From the NCBI GenBank assembly GCA_944332205.1, contig CALVJN010000003.1:1-64000 (forward strand): a stretch of 64,000 nt of DNA, written 5' to 3'. Position 1 is the first letter of the stretch; each line of letters starts with the position of its first letter. The notes beneath the pieces were generated by a model. That model had not been told where the DNA came from. It ran no database searches and saw nothing but the letters and a program-made list of their open reading frames with translations. The stretch comes from an uncultured Bacilli bacterium. GTDB taxonomy: Bacteria; Bacillota_I; Bacilli_A; RF39; UBA660. This document shows positions 16,468-25,924 of this stretch, in pieces. The translations under genes were made by a program, and so were the position numbers.

Positions 16468-17016
16468 ATGCTAAAAACGAAAGATATTTTAGATGAGAAA
16501 AATAAATTATTACGAACTATTAGTGAAGAAGTAACATTTCCATTATCTGACAAAGATAAAAAAACTATCGATTTAATGGTCGAATATTTAACTAACAGTC
16601 AAATAGATGAACTTGCTGGAAAATACAATCTTAGACCTGGAATGGGAATGGCAGCAATACAATTAGGAATTAAAAAAAGATATATTACCATTGTTCATGA
16701 AGTTGAAGAAGGTGTTTTCGATACTTATATTGTTATCAATCCTAAAATAGTTAGTTCTTCTGAAGAAAAAATATACGTTGAAGATGGTGAAGGTTGCTTA
16801 AGTGTCAATCGTGAAGTAATTGGAATAGTTCCAAGATCTGCGAGAGTCACCGTTGAAGGCTTTGACATCGATGGTAAAAAAATTAGAATAAGAGCACGTG
16901 AAGAATTAGCTATCGTTTTTCAACATGAAATTGATCATTTAAATGGTATATTATTTACTGATCACATTGATAGTAAAAATCCATTTAAATATCAAAATAT
17001 ATATAGATCAATATAA
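16468..17016 (+). CDS. def: peptide deformylase
   Basis: Removes the formyl group from the initiator methionine of new proteins. All three family motifs are present: GMGMAAIQLG (motif 1), EGCLSV with the metal-binding Cys (motif 2), and QHEIDHLNG with the two His ligands and catalytic Glu (motif 3). Length 182 with insertions after motif 1 indicates the type II form of Gram-positive bacteria. Ribosome binding site GAGGTGA lies before ATG 16468. A monocistronic gene ending in a strong terminator. Confidence 0.97.
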   Translation: MLKTKDILDEKNKLLRTISEEVTFPLSDKDKKTIDLMVEYLTNSQIDELAGKYNLRPGMGMAAIQLGIKKRYITIVHEVEEGVFDTYIVINPKIVSSSEEKIYVEDGEGCLSVNREVIGIVPRSARVTVEGFDIDGKKIRIRAREELAIVFQHEIDHLNGILFTDHIDSKNPFKYQNIYRSI

Positions 17017-17017
17017 A

Positions 17018-17040
17018 AAGAGACTAAGGTCTCTTTTTTT
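17018..17040. terminator. terminator between def and the dcw cluster
   Basis: Stem AGAGAC/GTCTCT with a TAAG loop, A-run before and T-run after, so it can work in both directions between convergent genes. Confidence 0.8.
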
Positions 17041-19189
17041 AATATATAGATGAAAATTCCACTTTCAATGTTGTTTTATCATCTAAAACTGTATTTGGTA
17101 GAATACTTTGTGAAACAACATATCCTATCCCATTTGTTTCATAAGGTATATCTAGTAAAAACATTAATGAATAAAAATCTTTAGTACTATATCCTACAAT
17201 ATTTGGCATTAAAATATTTTGACTATTAGTTAATAAAAAAACCTTATCTGTTTTATCAATAATAGAATCTTTTTGTGGATACTGATTTACAATTACATTG
17301 CCATCGCCAATAACTACAACCTCAACTCCGTAACTATTTAGCTCAGAAACTATAGTCGCTTTATCTTTATTAATATATGATTCAATTTCAAAAGTTTCCA
17401 ACTTCTTAATATTATCATCCTCTTCATCATATATTTCTAAATATTTGCTAACATTTTTTATTATTTCTTGAACTAATTGTTTTGTAGGTTTTGTTCCATT
17501 TGTAGGATTTTTTATTGCTAAATAAATAATTACTTCTGGATCATCTCCTGGAAACATTCCTGCTAATCCACGGACAATTCCATCTGTATACCCTGTACCA
17601 TTTTCATTAGCAACTTGCGCTGTTCCAGTTTTAGCAATAAAATCATAACCTTCCATATAATAATAGTATCCTGTAGAAGTTGATGAATTACCATTTATAA
17701 CATTACGCATCAATTGTTTTATTTTTTCGACAGTTTTTTGACTAGCGACTCTTTCTATTTCAGTTTTTTCTCCTTGATATAGTATTTCCCCTGTATCGGA
17801 ATCAACAATTTTATCAATTATATATGGTTTTAATAGCACACCATTATTGGAAATTGCTGTTAAAGCTTTTATATTTTGAATTGAAGTTGTCGTTATTCCT
17901 TGTCCAAAACCGGCATTCAAAATTTCTGTTTCATATTTAAAATCAATTTTTCCAGAAGATTCATTTGGCAGTTCAATTCCAGTTTTACTTCCAAAGCCTA
18001 ATTTTTTATAATATGCTTTTAACATATTAGCATTCATGTATTTATCAATTAAATTCATAATAGCAACGTTACTAGAAAGAGCAAATCCTTGATCATAAGT
18101 TATCTGCCCCCAGCCATTACGATCCCAATCTCCTATTTGAGTACCATCTTGTGCTGTAAAAATACCAGATAAATAAGTTTCATCACCATTATAAACACCA
18201 TTTTCCATAGCTGCCATATAAGAAAATATTTTCATAGTTGATCCAGGTTCAAATGCATAAGAAATATTTTGATCAAGATATGATACCATATCTTTTTTAT
18301 TAGGATCAAATGAAGGATAAGTAGCACTAGCAAGAATTGCTCCAGTCTTAGCATCTGCTAACATTATTCCTAACCAATCTACAGTGCAATCTTCTAACAT
18401 CTTAGTAATTGCTTGTTCTACAAACAATTGAATATTACTATCGATAGTTAAATACACATCATTTCCATCTACTGCTTCAACTGTAACTTCGCTAGTACCA
18501 GCTATCTTATAACCAGTCAAATCTTTTTGATATAAAGTATATCCATTTTCACCAGTTAATTTATCATTACAATAAGCTTCAATCCCCATTTCTCCAACTA
18601 ATTCTTGATAAACTTCACCATCTTCATTAGTAACATCTTTTTTCTTTGCATATCCAATTGTATAAGATAAAAAATTACCATAAGGATAATATCTCTGCTG
18701 TGTTTCAATAAAATCTATTCCTGGCAAATCCAAAGCTAAAATTTCATCTTTTTTAAGTTCACTTAAATTCTTTGCTTTACTACCGAATTCAACTTGATAC
18801 GCATTTTTGGACATATAACTAATCAATTGCTCTTTACTTATATCTAAAACAGTGGATAAACTCTCAGCAGTTTTTTCAACATCAACAACATGTTGAGGAT
18901 TATTTTCATCCGTTGTTCTACTAGGTGAAAGATAAGCAATTAAAGTATATGATGAAATATTTTGCGCTAAAATATTACCCTTAACATCATATACAGTTCC
19001 TCTTTTAGACTCTAAAACTTCTTTTCTTGTTGTTCTACTATTTGCTAATGTCTGAATATCCACACCTTCAACAATATCACTTAACGACAAAATGCCTATT
19101 CGAAAAATAATTATAAAAAAAATTAAAAAAGCAAAGAAAATATAAATTTTACTAAATTTAATATTTCTAAGCTCATTTTTCTCTCTCAT
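17039..19189 (-). CDS. class B penicillin-binding protein with PASTA domains
   Basis: Septal-type transpeptidase (PBP2B/SpoVD group), 716 residues. One N-terminal membrane helix (about 13-33), a dimerisation domain with RGTVYDVKGNILA, and a transpeptidase domain with active-site Ser317 in EPGSTMKIF, SSN in ALSSNVAIMN and KTG in AKTGTAQ. Two PASTA-like repeats form the C-terminus (after about 590). It cross-links septal peptidoglycan outside the membrane. Last gene of the mraZ-rsmH-ftsL cluster, 14 bases after ftsL, which fits pbpB. The exact paralogue (vegetative or sporulation) cannot be told. Confidence 0.92.
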   Translation of the reverse strand: MREKNELRNIKFSKIYIFFAFLIFFIIIFRIGILSLSDIVEGVDIQTLANSRTTRKEVLESKRGTVYDVKGNILAQNISSYTLIAYLSPSRTTDENNPQHVVDVEKTAESLSTVLDISKEQLISYMSKNAYQVEFGSKAKNLSELKKDEILALDLPGIDFIETQQRYYPYGNFLSYTIGYAKKKDVTNEDGEVYQELVGEMGIEAYCNDKLTGENGYTLYQKDLTGYKIAGTSEVTVEAVDGNDVYLTIDSNIQLFVEQAITKMLEDCTVDWLGIMLADAKTGAILASATYPSFDPNKKDMVSYLDQNISYAFEPGSTMKIFSYMAAMENGVYNGDETYLSGIFTAQDGTQIGDWDRNGWGQITYDQGFALSSNVAIMNLIDKYMNANMLKAYYKKLGFGSKTGIELPNESSGKIDFKYETEILNAGFGQGITTTSIQNIKALTAISNNGVLLKPYIIDKIVDSDTGEILYQGEKTEIERVASQKTVEKIKQLMRNVINGNSSTSTGYYYYMEGYDFIAKTGTAQVANENGTGYTDGIVRGLAGMFPGDDPEVIIYLAIKNPTNGTKPTKQLVQEIIKNVSKYLEIYDEEDDNIKKLETFEIESYINKDKATIVSELNSYGVEVVVIGDGNVIVNQYPQKDSIIDKTDKVFLLTNSQNILMPNIVGYSTKDFYSLMFLLDIPYETNGIGYVVSQSILPNTVLDDKTTLKVEFSSIY

Positions 19190-19203
19190 CTATTATCACG
19201 ACC

Positions 19204-19500
19204 TTATTCAACAGACTTTATATTATCATTATTATAACTTAAACCCTGTTCGTGTGCAACCTCAATAATTTTATCCAATGAAGCAAGTTCATTTATTTTC
19301 ATTGATAAGCTTTCATTTTTCTTTTCTTGCGTTTTTATCTCTTTTTTAATTTGCTCAACTTCAATATTTACTTTTGAAAATGTAGCTTGTAAAAAAACAA
19401 CTGCAAATGGAGAAGCTAACATAAGAACAAAGACAAAAGTGTAAATCAACTTTTCAAATTTTCCTATTTTTAAAACTTTCTTCATTTTTTTTGTTTTCAT
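19204..19500 (-). CDS. ftsL: FtsL-like cell division protein
   Basis: A 98-residue bitopic protein: basic cytoplasmic N-terminus, one membrane helix at about residues 19-39, then a coiled coil (VEQIKKEIKTQEKKNESLSM). The sequence is divergent, as is usual for FtsL, so the call rests on size, topology and its place between rsmH and the septal PBP. It would act with DivIC/FtsB and the PBP in the divisome. Confidence 0.8.
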   Translation of the reverse strand: MKTKKMKKVLKIGKFEKLIYTFVFVLMLASPFAVVFLQATFSKVNIEVEQIKKEIKTQEKKNESLSMKINELASLDKIIEVAHEQGLSYNNDNIKSVE

Positions 19501-19509
19501 TTTATCACC

Positions 19510-20433
19510 CTATTTTATTCTTTCTATTATTCTAAGTTTTGCCGATCTAGAACGATTATTCTTTTTTAATTCATCTTCACTAGGTTCAATTGGCTTTTTA
19601 TTAACAAGTTTAAAATCAGGAAGATAATTATCAGGTATATTTGGCAATCCTTTAATTTTTTTATCAACTTCTGTATACTTTTTAAAAACATTTTTAACAA
19701 TTCGATCTTCTAAAGAATGAAATGTTATTATAGCAATTCTTCCATCAATATTTAACATTGAAAGTGCATCTTTAATAGAATCCTCTAAAATATCCAATTC
19801 GTGATTAACTTCTATTCTTATAGCCTGAAAAACTTTACGAGCAGGATGCTTATCCCTTTTAGCTTTCATTGGTAACGAATCAGAAATAATTTGTACTAAT
19901 TCTAATGTCGTTTGAATTTTCTTTTTTTCACGATACTTAACAATGTTACTAGCAATAATTTTTGAATATTTTTCCTCACCATATTCAAAAAATATTTTTA
20001 TTAAATCGTTTTTGCTATATTCATTAACAACATTATATGCAGAAAGAGATGCTTCTTTATTCATTCGCATATCAAGAGGTGCATCATGATGATAACTGAA
20101 ACCTCTATCAGCATTATCTAATTGCACAGATGAAACACCTAAATCAAATAAAAAACCATCTACATAATCAATATTTCTTTTTTGCAATTCTACTTTTAAA
20201 TTTGAAAAATTACTTTTAATTATAGTAAAATTTTCACCTATTTCATTTAACTTATTTTTACTATAATCAATAGCATCTTGGTCTTGATCAATGGCGAATA
20301 AATAACCCCTTTTTATTCGTTTTAATATATAGCTAGAATGTCCAGCATATCCCAAAGTACAATCAACATAAACACCATCCGACTTTAAATTCAATCCATT
20401 TATTGATTCTTCTAACAAAACACTTATATGCAT
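19510..20433 (-). CDS. rsmH: 16S rRNA (cytosine1402-N4)-methyltransferase
   Basis: RsmH (MraW), which N4-methylates C1402 of 16S rRNA. The SAM-binding region shows VDCTLGYAGHS near the N-terminus. Further conserved segments are FLFDLGVSSVQLD, RGFSYHHDAPLDMRM, ITFHSLEDRIVK and the C-terminal NNRSRSAKLRI. ATG 20433 (MHISVLLEE) with AAAGGAG is chosen; the longer frame from 20457 would run into mraZ. About 307 residues, normal for the family. Confidence 0.97.
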   Translation of the reverse strand: MHISVLLEESINGLNLKSDGVYVDCTLGYAGHSSYILKRIKRGYLFAIDQDQDAIDYSKNKLNEIGENFTIIKSNFSNLKVELQKRNIDYVDGFLFDLGVSSVQLDNADRGFSYHHDAPLDMRMNKEASLSAYNVVNEYSKNDLIKIFFEYGEEKYSKIIASNIVKYREKKKIQTTLELVQIISDSLPMKAKRDKHPARKVFQAIRIEVNHELDILEDSIKDALSMLNIDGRIAIITFHSLEDRIVKNVFKKYTEVDKKIKGLPNIPDNYLPDFKLVNKKPIEPSEDELKKNNRSRSAKLRIIERIK

Positions 20434-20435
20434 AA

Positions 20436-20882
20436 TTATTCTTCTCCTTTTGTCCAATCCGAATCAAATAATGTTTCAGCAATATCGCTCATTTTCTCCT
20501 TGTTAATATCATAGAAATTGTTCCATTTTTCACTAGACCAAACTTCAATTCGATCTCCTACGCCAATAATCACGCACTCTTTTTTTAAATCAGCGTAGGA
20601 AATCAATGGAGAGGTAATATTAATTCGACCTTGCTTGTCAAACTCTGTTGCAGTAGCACCTGATAGGAAAAATCTCATAAAACTACGAGCATCCTTTTTC
20701 GTAAATGGTAAATTATTTAATTTACAAGTAATTTTCTGCCACTCATTCATTGAATAGATAAAAAGGCAATCTTCTAAACCTCTTGTAATTATAAAACTAT
20801 CTCCTAACTCCTCACGAAATTTTGCTGGAAGAATTAAGCGGCCTTTATCATCAATATTATGATGAAATTCACCCATAAACAT
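20436..20882 (-). CDS. mraZ: transcriptional regulator MraZ
   Basis: MraZ, an AbrB-like DNA-binding protein that controls the division and cell wall cluster. It has two repeats with the DxxGR motifs: [12 protein letters not shown] near the start and DKQGRINI in the second half. The family start MFMGEF fixes the beginning at 20882 (148 residues), with a GGGGGA site just upstream. The longer open frame reads through the operator. First gene of the mraZ-rsmH-ftsL-PBP operon, probably self-repressing through the repeats next to its start. Confidence 0.96.
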   Translation of the reverse strand: MFMGEFHHNIDDKGRLILPAKFREELGDSFIITRGLEDCLFIYSMNEWQKITCKLNNLPFTKKDARSFMRFFLSGATATEFDKQGRINITSPLISYADLKKECVIIGVGDRIEVWSSEKWNNFYDINKEKMSDIAETLFDSDWTKGEE

Positions 20883-20891
20883 ATTAATCCC

Positions 20892-20915
20892 CCACTTTTC
20901 ACCACTATCAACCAC
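20892..20915 (-). promoter_or_regulatory. MraZ operator repeats
   Basis: Three GTGG boxes on the minus strand (20912-20915, 20902-20905, 20892-20895), spaced exactly 10 bp apart, between the promoter and the mraZ start. MraZ is known to bind direct repeats of this kind one helical turn apart. Confidence 0.75.
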
Positions 20916-20925
20916 TGCTATTATC

Positions 20926-20954
20926 ATATTACTATCATATTTTTTTTTTGTAAA
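20926..20954 (-). promoter_or_regulatory. mraZ promoter
   Basis: On the minus strand TTTACA (20949-20954), a 17-base spacer containing an A-run, and TAATAT (20926-20931). Transcription would start directly before the MraZ boxes. Confidence 0.55.
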
Positions 20955-20961
20955 GATTTAT

Positions 20962-20995
20962 TTTAAAAAAAAGAATCTCTTTACGTAAAGAGATT
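20962..20995 (-). terminator. terminator after the thrS-linked gene
   Basis: A near-perfect palindrome with stem AATCTCTTT/AAAGAGATT and ACGT loop, followed on the minus strand by a run of eight T. Confidence 0.85.
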
Positions 20996-21021
20996 TATAA
21001 CACATTTAATAAATACTATTA

Positions 21022-21840
21022 CTATGAAATTTTTACTTCAATAAGAAAATAAAAATTATCAACTTCTTCAAACACATATGTATAAACAGGTAATTCATCT
21101 TTTATTTTATTATATAGACTTTCTACTTTTTCATTGCTAGTAAAATAGTCTTCCCAATCTTCATACTCATTTGAACTTATCAAAGAATTCTCTTTATTCA
21201 ATGAATCTTCATAAGTACCATAAAAATTAGAAGTTATCCCACATATATCAGTACAATAGTCACCAAACATTTTATTCATTTTTACTTCATATAATATATC
21301 ACCGTTAGCTTTTCTGATTTTTTCAACCGATATTGGATAAGAATATTTATCGTAAATATAAGAAATGCCACCATGTAAATGACTATTATCGCTATATTTA
21401 TAATATCCTTCTTTTGAATTATATTCAAATATTGGTTTATTGTCTATTGGACACAAAATATCTTCATTTTCAATTTCACTATCACCAAAATAACGCTTAT
21501 AAAATTCTATAACATCTTCTGCTGATACTAAAGATCCTTCAGAGTAAAAATTCAAAGTCTTATCATATAAATCATCTGTTTCAACTACAAACCATAATTT
21601 TTCTTGATTTGATAATGATGAAACATCATATTCACCTAAATAGTCAAAATAAGAATACATATTAGTTTTATATACGACGTTTATTGCATCTTCAGAATTC
21701 AAATCAAGATTAACACTTTCAACTACTCTATCAAATAATAACCATTTAAAAAAAAGGATTAAAATTATTAATGAAAATAAACTAATAACTGATATAGCAA
21801 TAATTTTATTTTTTTTCTCAATCTTTTTTCTCTTTGACAT
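21022..21840 (-). CDS. membrane-anchored protein of unknown function
   Basis: A 272-residue protein with a Lys-rich start, one membrane helix (about residues 14-33) and a large extracytoplasmic domain rich in Asp, Glu, Tyr and Ser. Two Cys pairs (C-P-I-D and CTDIC) could form disulfides. I do not recognise the domain. AGGAGAG precedes the ATG. It starts 9 bases after thrS and shares its transcript, so it would be controlled by the threonine T-box unless an internal promoter exists. A link to threonine is not otherwise evident. Confidence 0.7.
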   Translation of the reverse strand: MSKRKKIEKKNKIIAISVISLFSLIILILFFKWLLFDRVVESVNLDLNSEDAINVVYKTNMYSYFDYLGEYDVSSLSNQEKLWFVVETDDLYDKTLNFYSEGSLVSAEDVIEFYKRYFGDSEIENEDILCPIDNKPIFEYNSKEGYYKYSDNSHLHGGISYIYDKYSYPISVEKIRKANGDILYEVKMNKMFGDYCTDICGITSNFYGTYEDSLNKENSLISSNEYEDWEDYFTSNEKVESLYNKIKDELPVYTYVFEEVDNFYFLIEVKIS

Positions 21841-21849
21841 CTTTCTCTC

Positions 21850-23595
21850 CTATCTATTTAACATACTTTTCGTTTCAATTTCTTTCTTTATTAATTCAAT
21901 AAAATCATCTAAAGAAACTGTCGTTGTATCAGTATTTCCATATTTACGATAACTTACTACATTATTATCTTTTTCATTTTCACCAATTATCAAAGTATAT
22001 GGTATTTTTCTTGTTTGACTTTCTCGCATTCTATATCCTAATTTTTCATTTCTATCATCTAATTCAACACGAATATTATTATCACTTAAACGTTTTTTAA
22101 TTTCACTAGCATATTCAGTTTGATATTCACTATTTACAGGAATTATATTAACTTGAACAGGTGCTAACCATAGAGGAAAAGCTCCAGCATAATGTTCTAT
22201 TAGTATTCCAATAAATCTTTCTATAGAACCATATATAACACGATGCAACATTACTGGTCTTTTTTTAGAACCATCTTTATCTATATAAGTTAAATCAAAT
22301 CTTTCTGGTAAATTCATATCAAGTTGAATTGTTCCACACTGCCATACACGACCTAAAGAATCTTTAATGTGAAAATCTAGTTTTGGTCCATAAAAAGCTC
22401 CATCGCCAGGATTAATTTTACAAACATGTCCTGCTTTTTTACAAGCTTCTTCCAATGCTTTTTCAGATTTATCCCAAATAGCTATATCGCCAATATATTT
22501 TTCACTAGGTCTCGTAGATAATTCTATATCATAAGTAAGATTAAAGACTTTATACATTCTATCTATAAAATTTATAAGTCTAATTACTTCTTCTTCTATT
22601 TGATCTTCACGCATATATAAATGAGCATCATCCTGTGTAAAAGTACGTACTCTAAACAAACCATTTAATGCCCCACTTGCTTCATGCCTATGAACCTGAC
22701 CAAGTTCCCCTACTCTAAGTGGTAAGTCTTTGTATGAGTGTAAACTATTTTTATATACAAGCATTCCCCCAGGACAATTCATTGGCTTTATTGCAAATAT
22801 CTTATCATCTATTTCACTTGTATACATATTTTCACGATAATTATACCAATGACCTGATAATTCCCACAAATCTTTGTTCAACATAATTGGAGTTTTAATA
22901 AATTCATAACCTTCTTTAATATGTTCTTGATACCAAAAGTTTTCAAGTTCATTACGAATTATCATACCATTATGTAAGAAAAACGGAAATCCTGGACCAT
23001 ATTCACTCATCATAAACAATCCTAACTCACGTCCTAATTTTTTATGATCTCTTTTTTTAGCTTCTTCTAAAAAATTCAAATGTTCTTCTAATTGTTCAGG
23101 GGTATCAAAGCAAACTCCATATATTCTTTGTAACATTGAATTGTTACTATCATTTTTCCAATATGCACCACTTACTTTTAATAACTTAAAATTTTTAAGT
23201 AATTTTACTGATTCAACATGTGGCCCTCGGCAAAGATCAGTAAAATCACCTTGTGTATAGCAACTTATAATCGAATCTTTTTCCATATTGTTTATTAAAT
23301 CAATTTTATATGGATCATCTTTAAATTTTTCTAAAGCTTCCTCTTTACTCAACTCACTTCTAATTATTTTTTTACCATCTTTAGCAATTTTTTTCATTTC
23401 TTTTTCTATTTGAGGTAAATCTTCTAACGTTAAAGTCTTACCATCCAAATCAATATCATAATAAAATCCATCTTCTATTACAGGACCTACCCAAAATTTT
23501 GCATTTGGATAAAGGTGTTTAACTGCTTGTGCCAAAAGATGAGCACAACTATGATTTAAAATATTTAAATTGCTGTCTTCTTTAATATTTAACAT
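21850..23595 (-). CDS. thrS: threonine--tRNA ligase
   Basis: Class II aminoacyl-tRNA synthetase charging tRNA-Thr. The N2 editing domain starts at once (NHSCAHLLAQAVK, later CRGPHVES). The catalytic core carries KPMNCPGGMLVY and RHEASGALNGL, and GAFYGPKLDF follows, then the anticodon-binding domain with LDDRNEKLGYR. At 581 residues it lacks the N-terminal TGS domain that most ThrRS have. ATG 23595 with AAGGAGG is well supported and nothing suitable lies upstream. It is controlled by the T-box leader in front of it. Confidence 0.97.
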   Translation of the reverse strand: MLNIKEDSNLNILNHSCAHLLAQAVKHLYPNAKFWVGPVIEDGFYYDIDLDGKTLTLEDLPQIEKEMKKIAKDGKKIIRSELSKEEALEKFKDDPYKIDLINNMEKDSIISCYTQGDFTDLCRGPHVESVKLLKNFKLLKVSGAYWKNDSNNSMLQRIYGVCFDTPEQLEEHLNFLEEAKKRDHKKLGRELGLFMMSEYGPGFPFFLHNGMIIRNELENFWYQEHIKEGYEFIKTPIMLNKDLWELSGHWYNYRENMYTSEIDDKIFAIKPMNCPGGMLVYKNSLHSYKDLPLRVGELGQVHRHEASGALNGLFRVRTFTQDDAHLYMREDQIEEEVIRLINFIDRMYKVFNLTYDIELSTRPSEKYIGDIAIWDKSEKALEEACKKAGHVCKINPGDGAFYGPKLDFHIKDSLGRVWQCGTIQLDMNLPERFDLTYIDKDGSKKRPVMLHRVIYGSIERFIGILIEHYAGAFPLWLAPVQVNIIPVNSEYQTEYASEIKKRLSDNNIRVELDDRNEKLGYRMRESQTRKIPYTLIIGENEKDNNVVSYRKYGNTDTTTVSLDDFIELIKKEIETKSMLNR

Positions 23596-23610
23596 ATATA
23601 TTCCTCCTTA

Positions 23611-23816
23611 AAATAAAAACTCCTACATAACTGTAGGAGTGCATAACACGGTACCATCCATAATTTAACTTTTTTCATATAACGGATATTACCGGAAACA
23701 TCTTTCGAGTTCTGCTAACAAGTAGTAAATTATATATTTTTTTATCATCTTCCACCTAACGATAACTCTCTTTAAAAAAATATATATAATTATTGTCTTG
23801 CATAACTGCATTTATA
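23611..23816 (-). promoter_or_regulatory. T-box leader (threonine) of thrS
   Basis: Read on the minus strand. A stem I region opens with AAAGAGAG and GGTGGAAGATG, a probable specifier ACT (Thr) occurs in TTTACTACTTG, the T-box GGATGGTACCGTG lies at 23647-23659, and a terminator follows (9-bp stem ACTCCTACA/TGTAGGAGT, 23619-23640, then TTTTTATTTT). Uncharged tRNA-Thr would favour the antiterminator and switch thrS on. The specifier is inferred by comparison with the alaS leader. Confidence 0.92.
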
Positions 23817-23822
23817 AGATAA

Positions 23823-23850
23823 ATTATAGCACAATTGAGTAAAATGTAAA
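23823..23850 (-). promoter_or_regulatory. thrS promoter
   Basis: On the minus strand TTTACA (23845-23850), a 16-base spacer and TATAAT (23823-23828), placing the start near 23816. Confidence 0.65.
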
Positions 23851-23930
23851 GTTTTATTTTTAAAATATAAAATATTTAAATTTTTTTCAAAAGTATAATA
23901 TAATAATATAAAGCAATATCATAAAAAGGA

Positions 23931-24060
23931 GTAGAATTGCTTAGCGCCAGAACTATAAGTTGACGAGGATAACAGTTATCGAAATTTCGGCGGATGCTGT
24001 TACGGTTTATTAAATCGTTAGATATAATACAAAAATCAAAATCAAAATTGTAACAAAAAT
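23931..24060 (+). ncRNA. glmS ribozyme riboswitch
   Basis: The conserved core of the glmS self-cleaving ribozyme is plain: AGCGCCAGAACT, GACGAGGAT, GTTATCGA and TTCGGCGGATG, with the flanking TAACAG/CTGTTA pairing. Cleavage is expected between A23943 and G23944. Glucosamine-6-phosphate acts as cofactor, cutting the mRNA and lowering GlmS production. It lies directly upstream of glmS, as in other Bacillota. The 3' limit is approximate. Confidence 0.95.
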
Positions 24061-24086
24061 TATATCGTAAATAGAAAGGAATTCTT

Positions 24087-25877
24087 ATGTGCGGAATTGT
24101 AGGATATATAGGAAAAGAAAAGAATGCTTTGAGAATATTACTAAATGGATTAAAATCACTTGAATATCGAGGATATGATTCTTCTGGCATTGCTTATTTT
24201 GATAATGACAAAATAATTACAATAAAGGAAAAAGGAAAAATAGAAGAACTTGAAAAAATTTTAGATTACTCTATCAAGAGTAATATTGGTATTGCTCATA
24301 CTAGATGGGCTACTTGCGGTGATGCAAATAAAACAAATGCGCACCCTCATTCCTGTGGCAAAATAACAATTGTTCACAATGGAATTATCGAAAACTATAA
24401 CGAATTAAAAAATCAATTACAAAAAAACAACAAAAAATTCATCTCTGAAACTGATAGCGAAATAATTGCAATATTAATAAATAAATATTACGAAGAGTAT
24501 CAAGACATAATTATGGCAATTAACAAAACAAAAGAAATTATTAAAGGTTCTTATGCTATAGCTATTTTATGTGAAGATATTAAAGATAAAATATTTGCAA
24601 TAAGAAAGGATAGCCCTTTAATTATAGCTAAATCTAAAAATGCTGCTTTCATTGCATCAGATGTACCTGCTATCTTAAATTACACAAATAAATATATAAT
24701 ATTAAACGAAAATGAAATAGCTATTTTAACAAATCAAAATATAACAGTTTTAAATGATAAATTACAGCAAATAAAGAAAAAATTATTAACATTTAAAGGA
24801 AATATTACAGATGCACAAAAAGGAAATTTTAAACATTTTATGTTAAAAGAAATTTTTGAAGAAAAAGATGTTATAAAACGAATAATAAAAAAATATAATA
24901 CTGTAGAAAAATTAAATAATAAATTAAATTTTTTAGATAAATACAATAGCATTACTATTATAGGATGTGGAAGTGCTTACCATGTTGGAATAATTGCAAA
25001 ATATTTAATAGAAGAATATGCAAATATCCCTGTTAATGTAGAAATTGCTAGTGAATTTAGATATAAGAAGAACTTTTTTGACAAGAAAAATTTAGCCATA
25101 TTTATATCACAATCTGGTGAAACTGCTGACACTTTAGCTTCACTTAGAGAAGTAAAAAAAGAAAAAATTGATACCCTAGGAGTCATAAATGTACCAGAAA
25201 GCAGCATTGCTAGAGAAGCAGACAATATTATATATACAGAAGCTGGTCCAGAAATTGCAGTTGCAACAACAAAAGCTTTTACTGCTCAACTAATTATAAT
25301 GATATTAATTACTCTATATCTTGGATATAAAAATAAAACTTTTACAAAAGATTTTTTAAATTCTACGTTAACAAATATAGATAACTTAGAAGAAGAAATA
25401 AATAATATTTTAAACAAATCATATAAAGAAATTGCATCAAAAATTGCACAAGCAAAAAACATATTCTTTTTAGGTAGAAACATTGACTATGGAATTGCAC
25501 TTGAAGGATCTCTAAAATTAAAAGAAATTTCTTATATACATAGCGAAGCCTATCCAGCTGGGGAATTAAAACATGGAACAATTTCTTTAATTGAAAAAAA
25601 TATGCCAGTAATTTCCATAATTACTAAAGAACATATTTTTGATAAAACAATAAGTAATATCAAAGAAACTAAAGCAAGAGGCTCATTCAATATAGTAATT
25701 TCTAACAAGCAAGTAATTGACGCGGACATAAATATATTAGTACCTGATGTTAATCCAATATTACAGCCAATATTAGTAATTATAATATTGCAACTCATCT
25801 CATATGAAACTGCCAATTTAAAAGGATGTGACATTGATAAGCCACGAAATTTAGCAAAATCAGTTACTGTTGAGTAA
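24087..25877 (+). CDS. glmS: glutamine--fructose-6-phosphate aminotransferase
   Basis: Makes glucosamine-6-phosphate, the first step toward UDP-GlcNAc and the cell wall. The mature N-terminal Cys2 nucleophile is in MCGIVGYIG. The glutaminase half includes HTRWATCG and the two SIS sugar-isomerase domains follow (ISQSGETADT, and SEAYPAGELKHG in the second). The C-terminus ends DKPRNLAKSVTVE, as expected. At 596 residues it is complete. AAAGGAA precedes the ATG. It is controlled by the ribozyme just upstream. Confidence 0.98.
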   Translation: MCGIVGYIGKEKNALRILLNGLKSLEYRGYDSSGIAYFDNDKIITIKEKGKIEELEKILDYSIKSNIGIAHTRWATCGDANKTNAHPHSCGKITIVHNGIIENYNELKNQLQKNNKKFISETDSEIIAILINKYYEEYQDIIMAINKTKEIIKGSYAIAILCEDIKDKIFAIRKDSPLIIAKSKNAAFIASDVPAILNYTNKYIILNENEIAILTNQNITVLNDKLQQIKKKLLTFKGNITDAQKGNFKHFMLKEIFEEKDVIKRIIKKYNTVEKLNNKLNFLDKYNSITIIGCGSAYHVGIIAKYLIEEYANIPVNVEIASEFRYKKNFFDKKNLAIFISQSGETADTLASLREVKKEKIDTLGVINVPESSIAREADNIIYTEAGPEIAVATTKAFTAQLIIMILITLYLGYKNKTFTKDFLNSTLTNIDNLEEEINNILNKSYKEIASKIAQAKNIFFLGRNIDYGIALEGSLKLKEISYIHSEAYPAGELKHGTISLIEKNMPVISIITKEHIFDKTISNIKETKARGSFNIVISNKQVIDADINILVPDVNPILQPILVIIILQLISYETANLKGCDIDKPRNLAKSVTVE

Positions 25878-25883
25878 TTATAA

Positions 25884-25924
25884 AAAAAAGAAAGAGACAT
25901 TTTATTTAAAGCTCCTTCTTTTTA
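25884..25924. terminator. weak terminator between glmS and dnaI
   Basis: An imperfect stem, AAGAAAGAG with CTCCTTCTT, with an A-run before and a T-run after, between convergent genes. Confidence 0.4.

Noticed and set aside
24087-24190. A minus-strand frame of 104 codons over the start of glmS and its leader.
   Set aside because: It runs antisense through the conserved glmS ribozyme core and the first codons of glmS and has no ribosome binding site.
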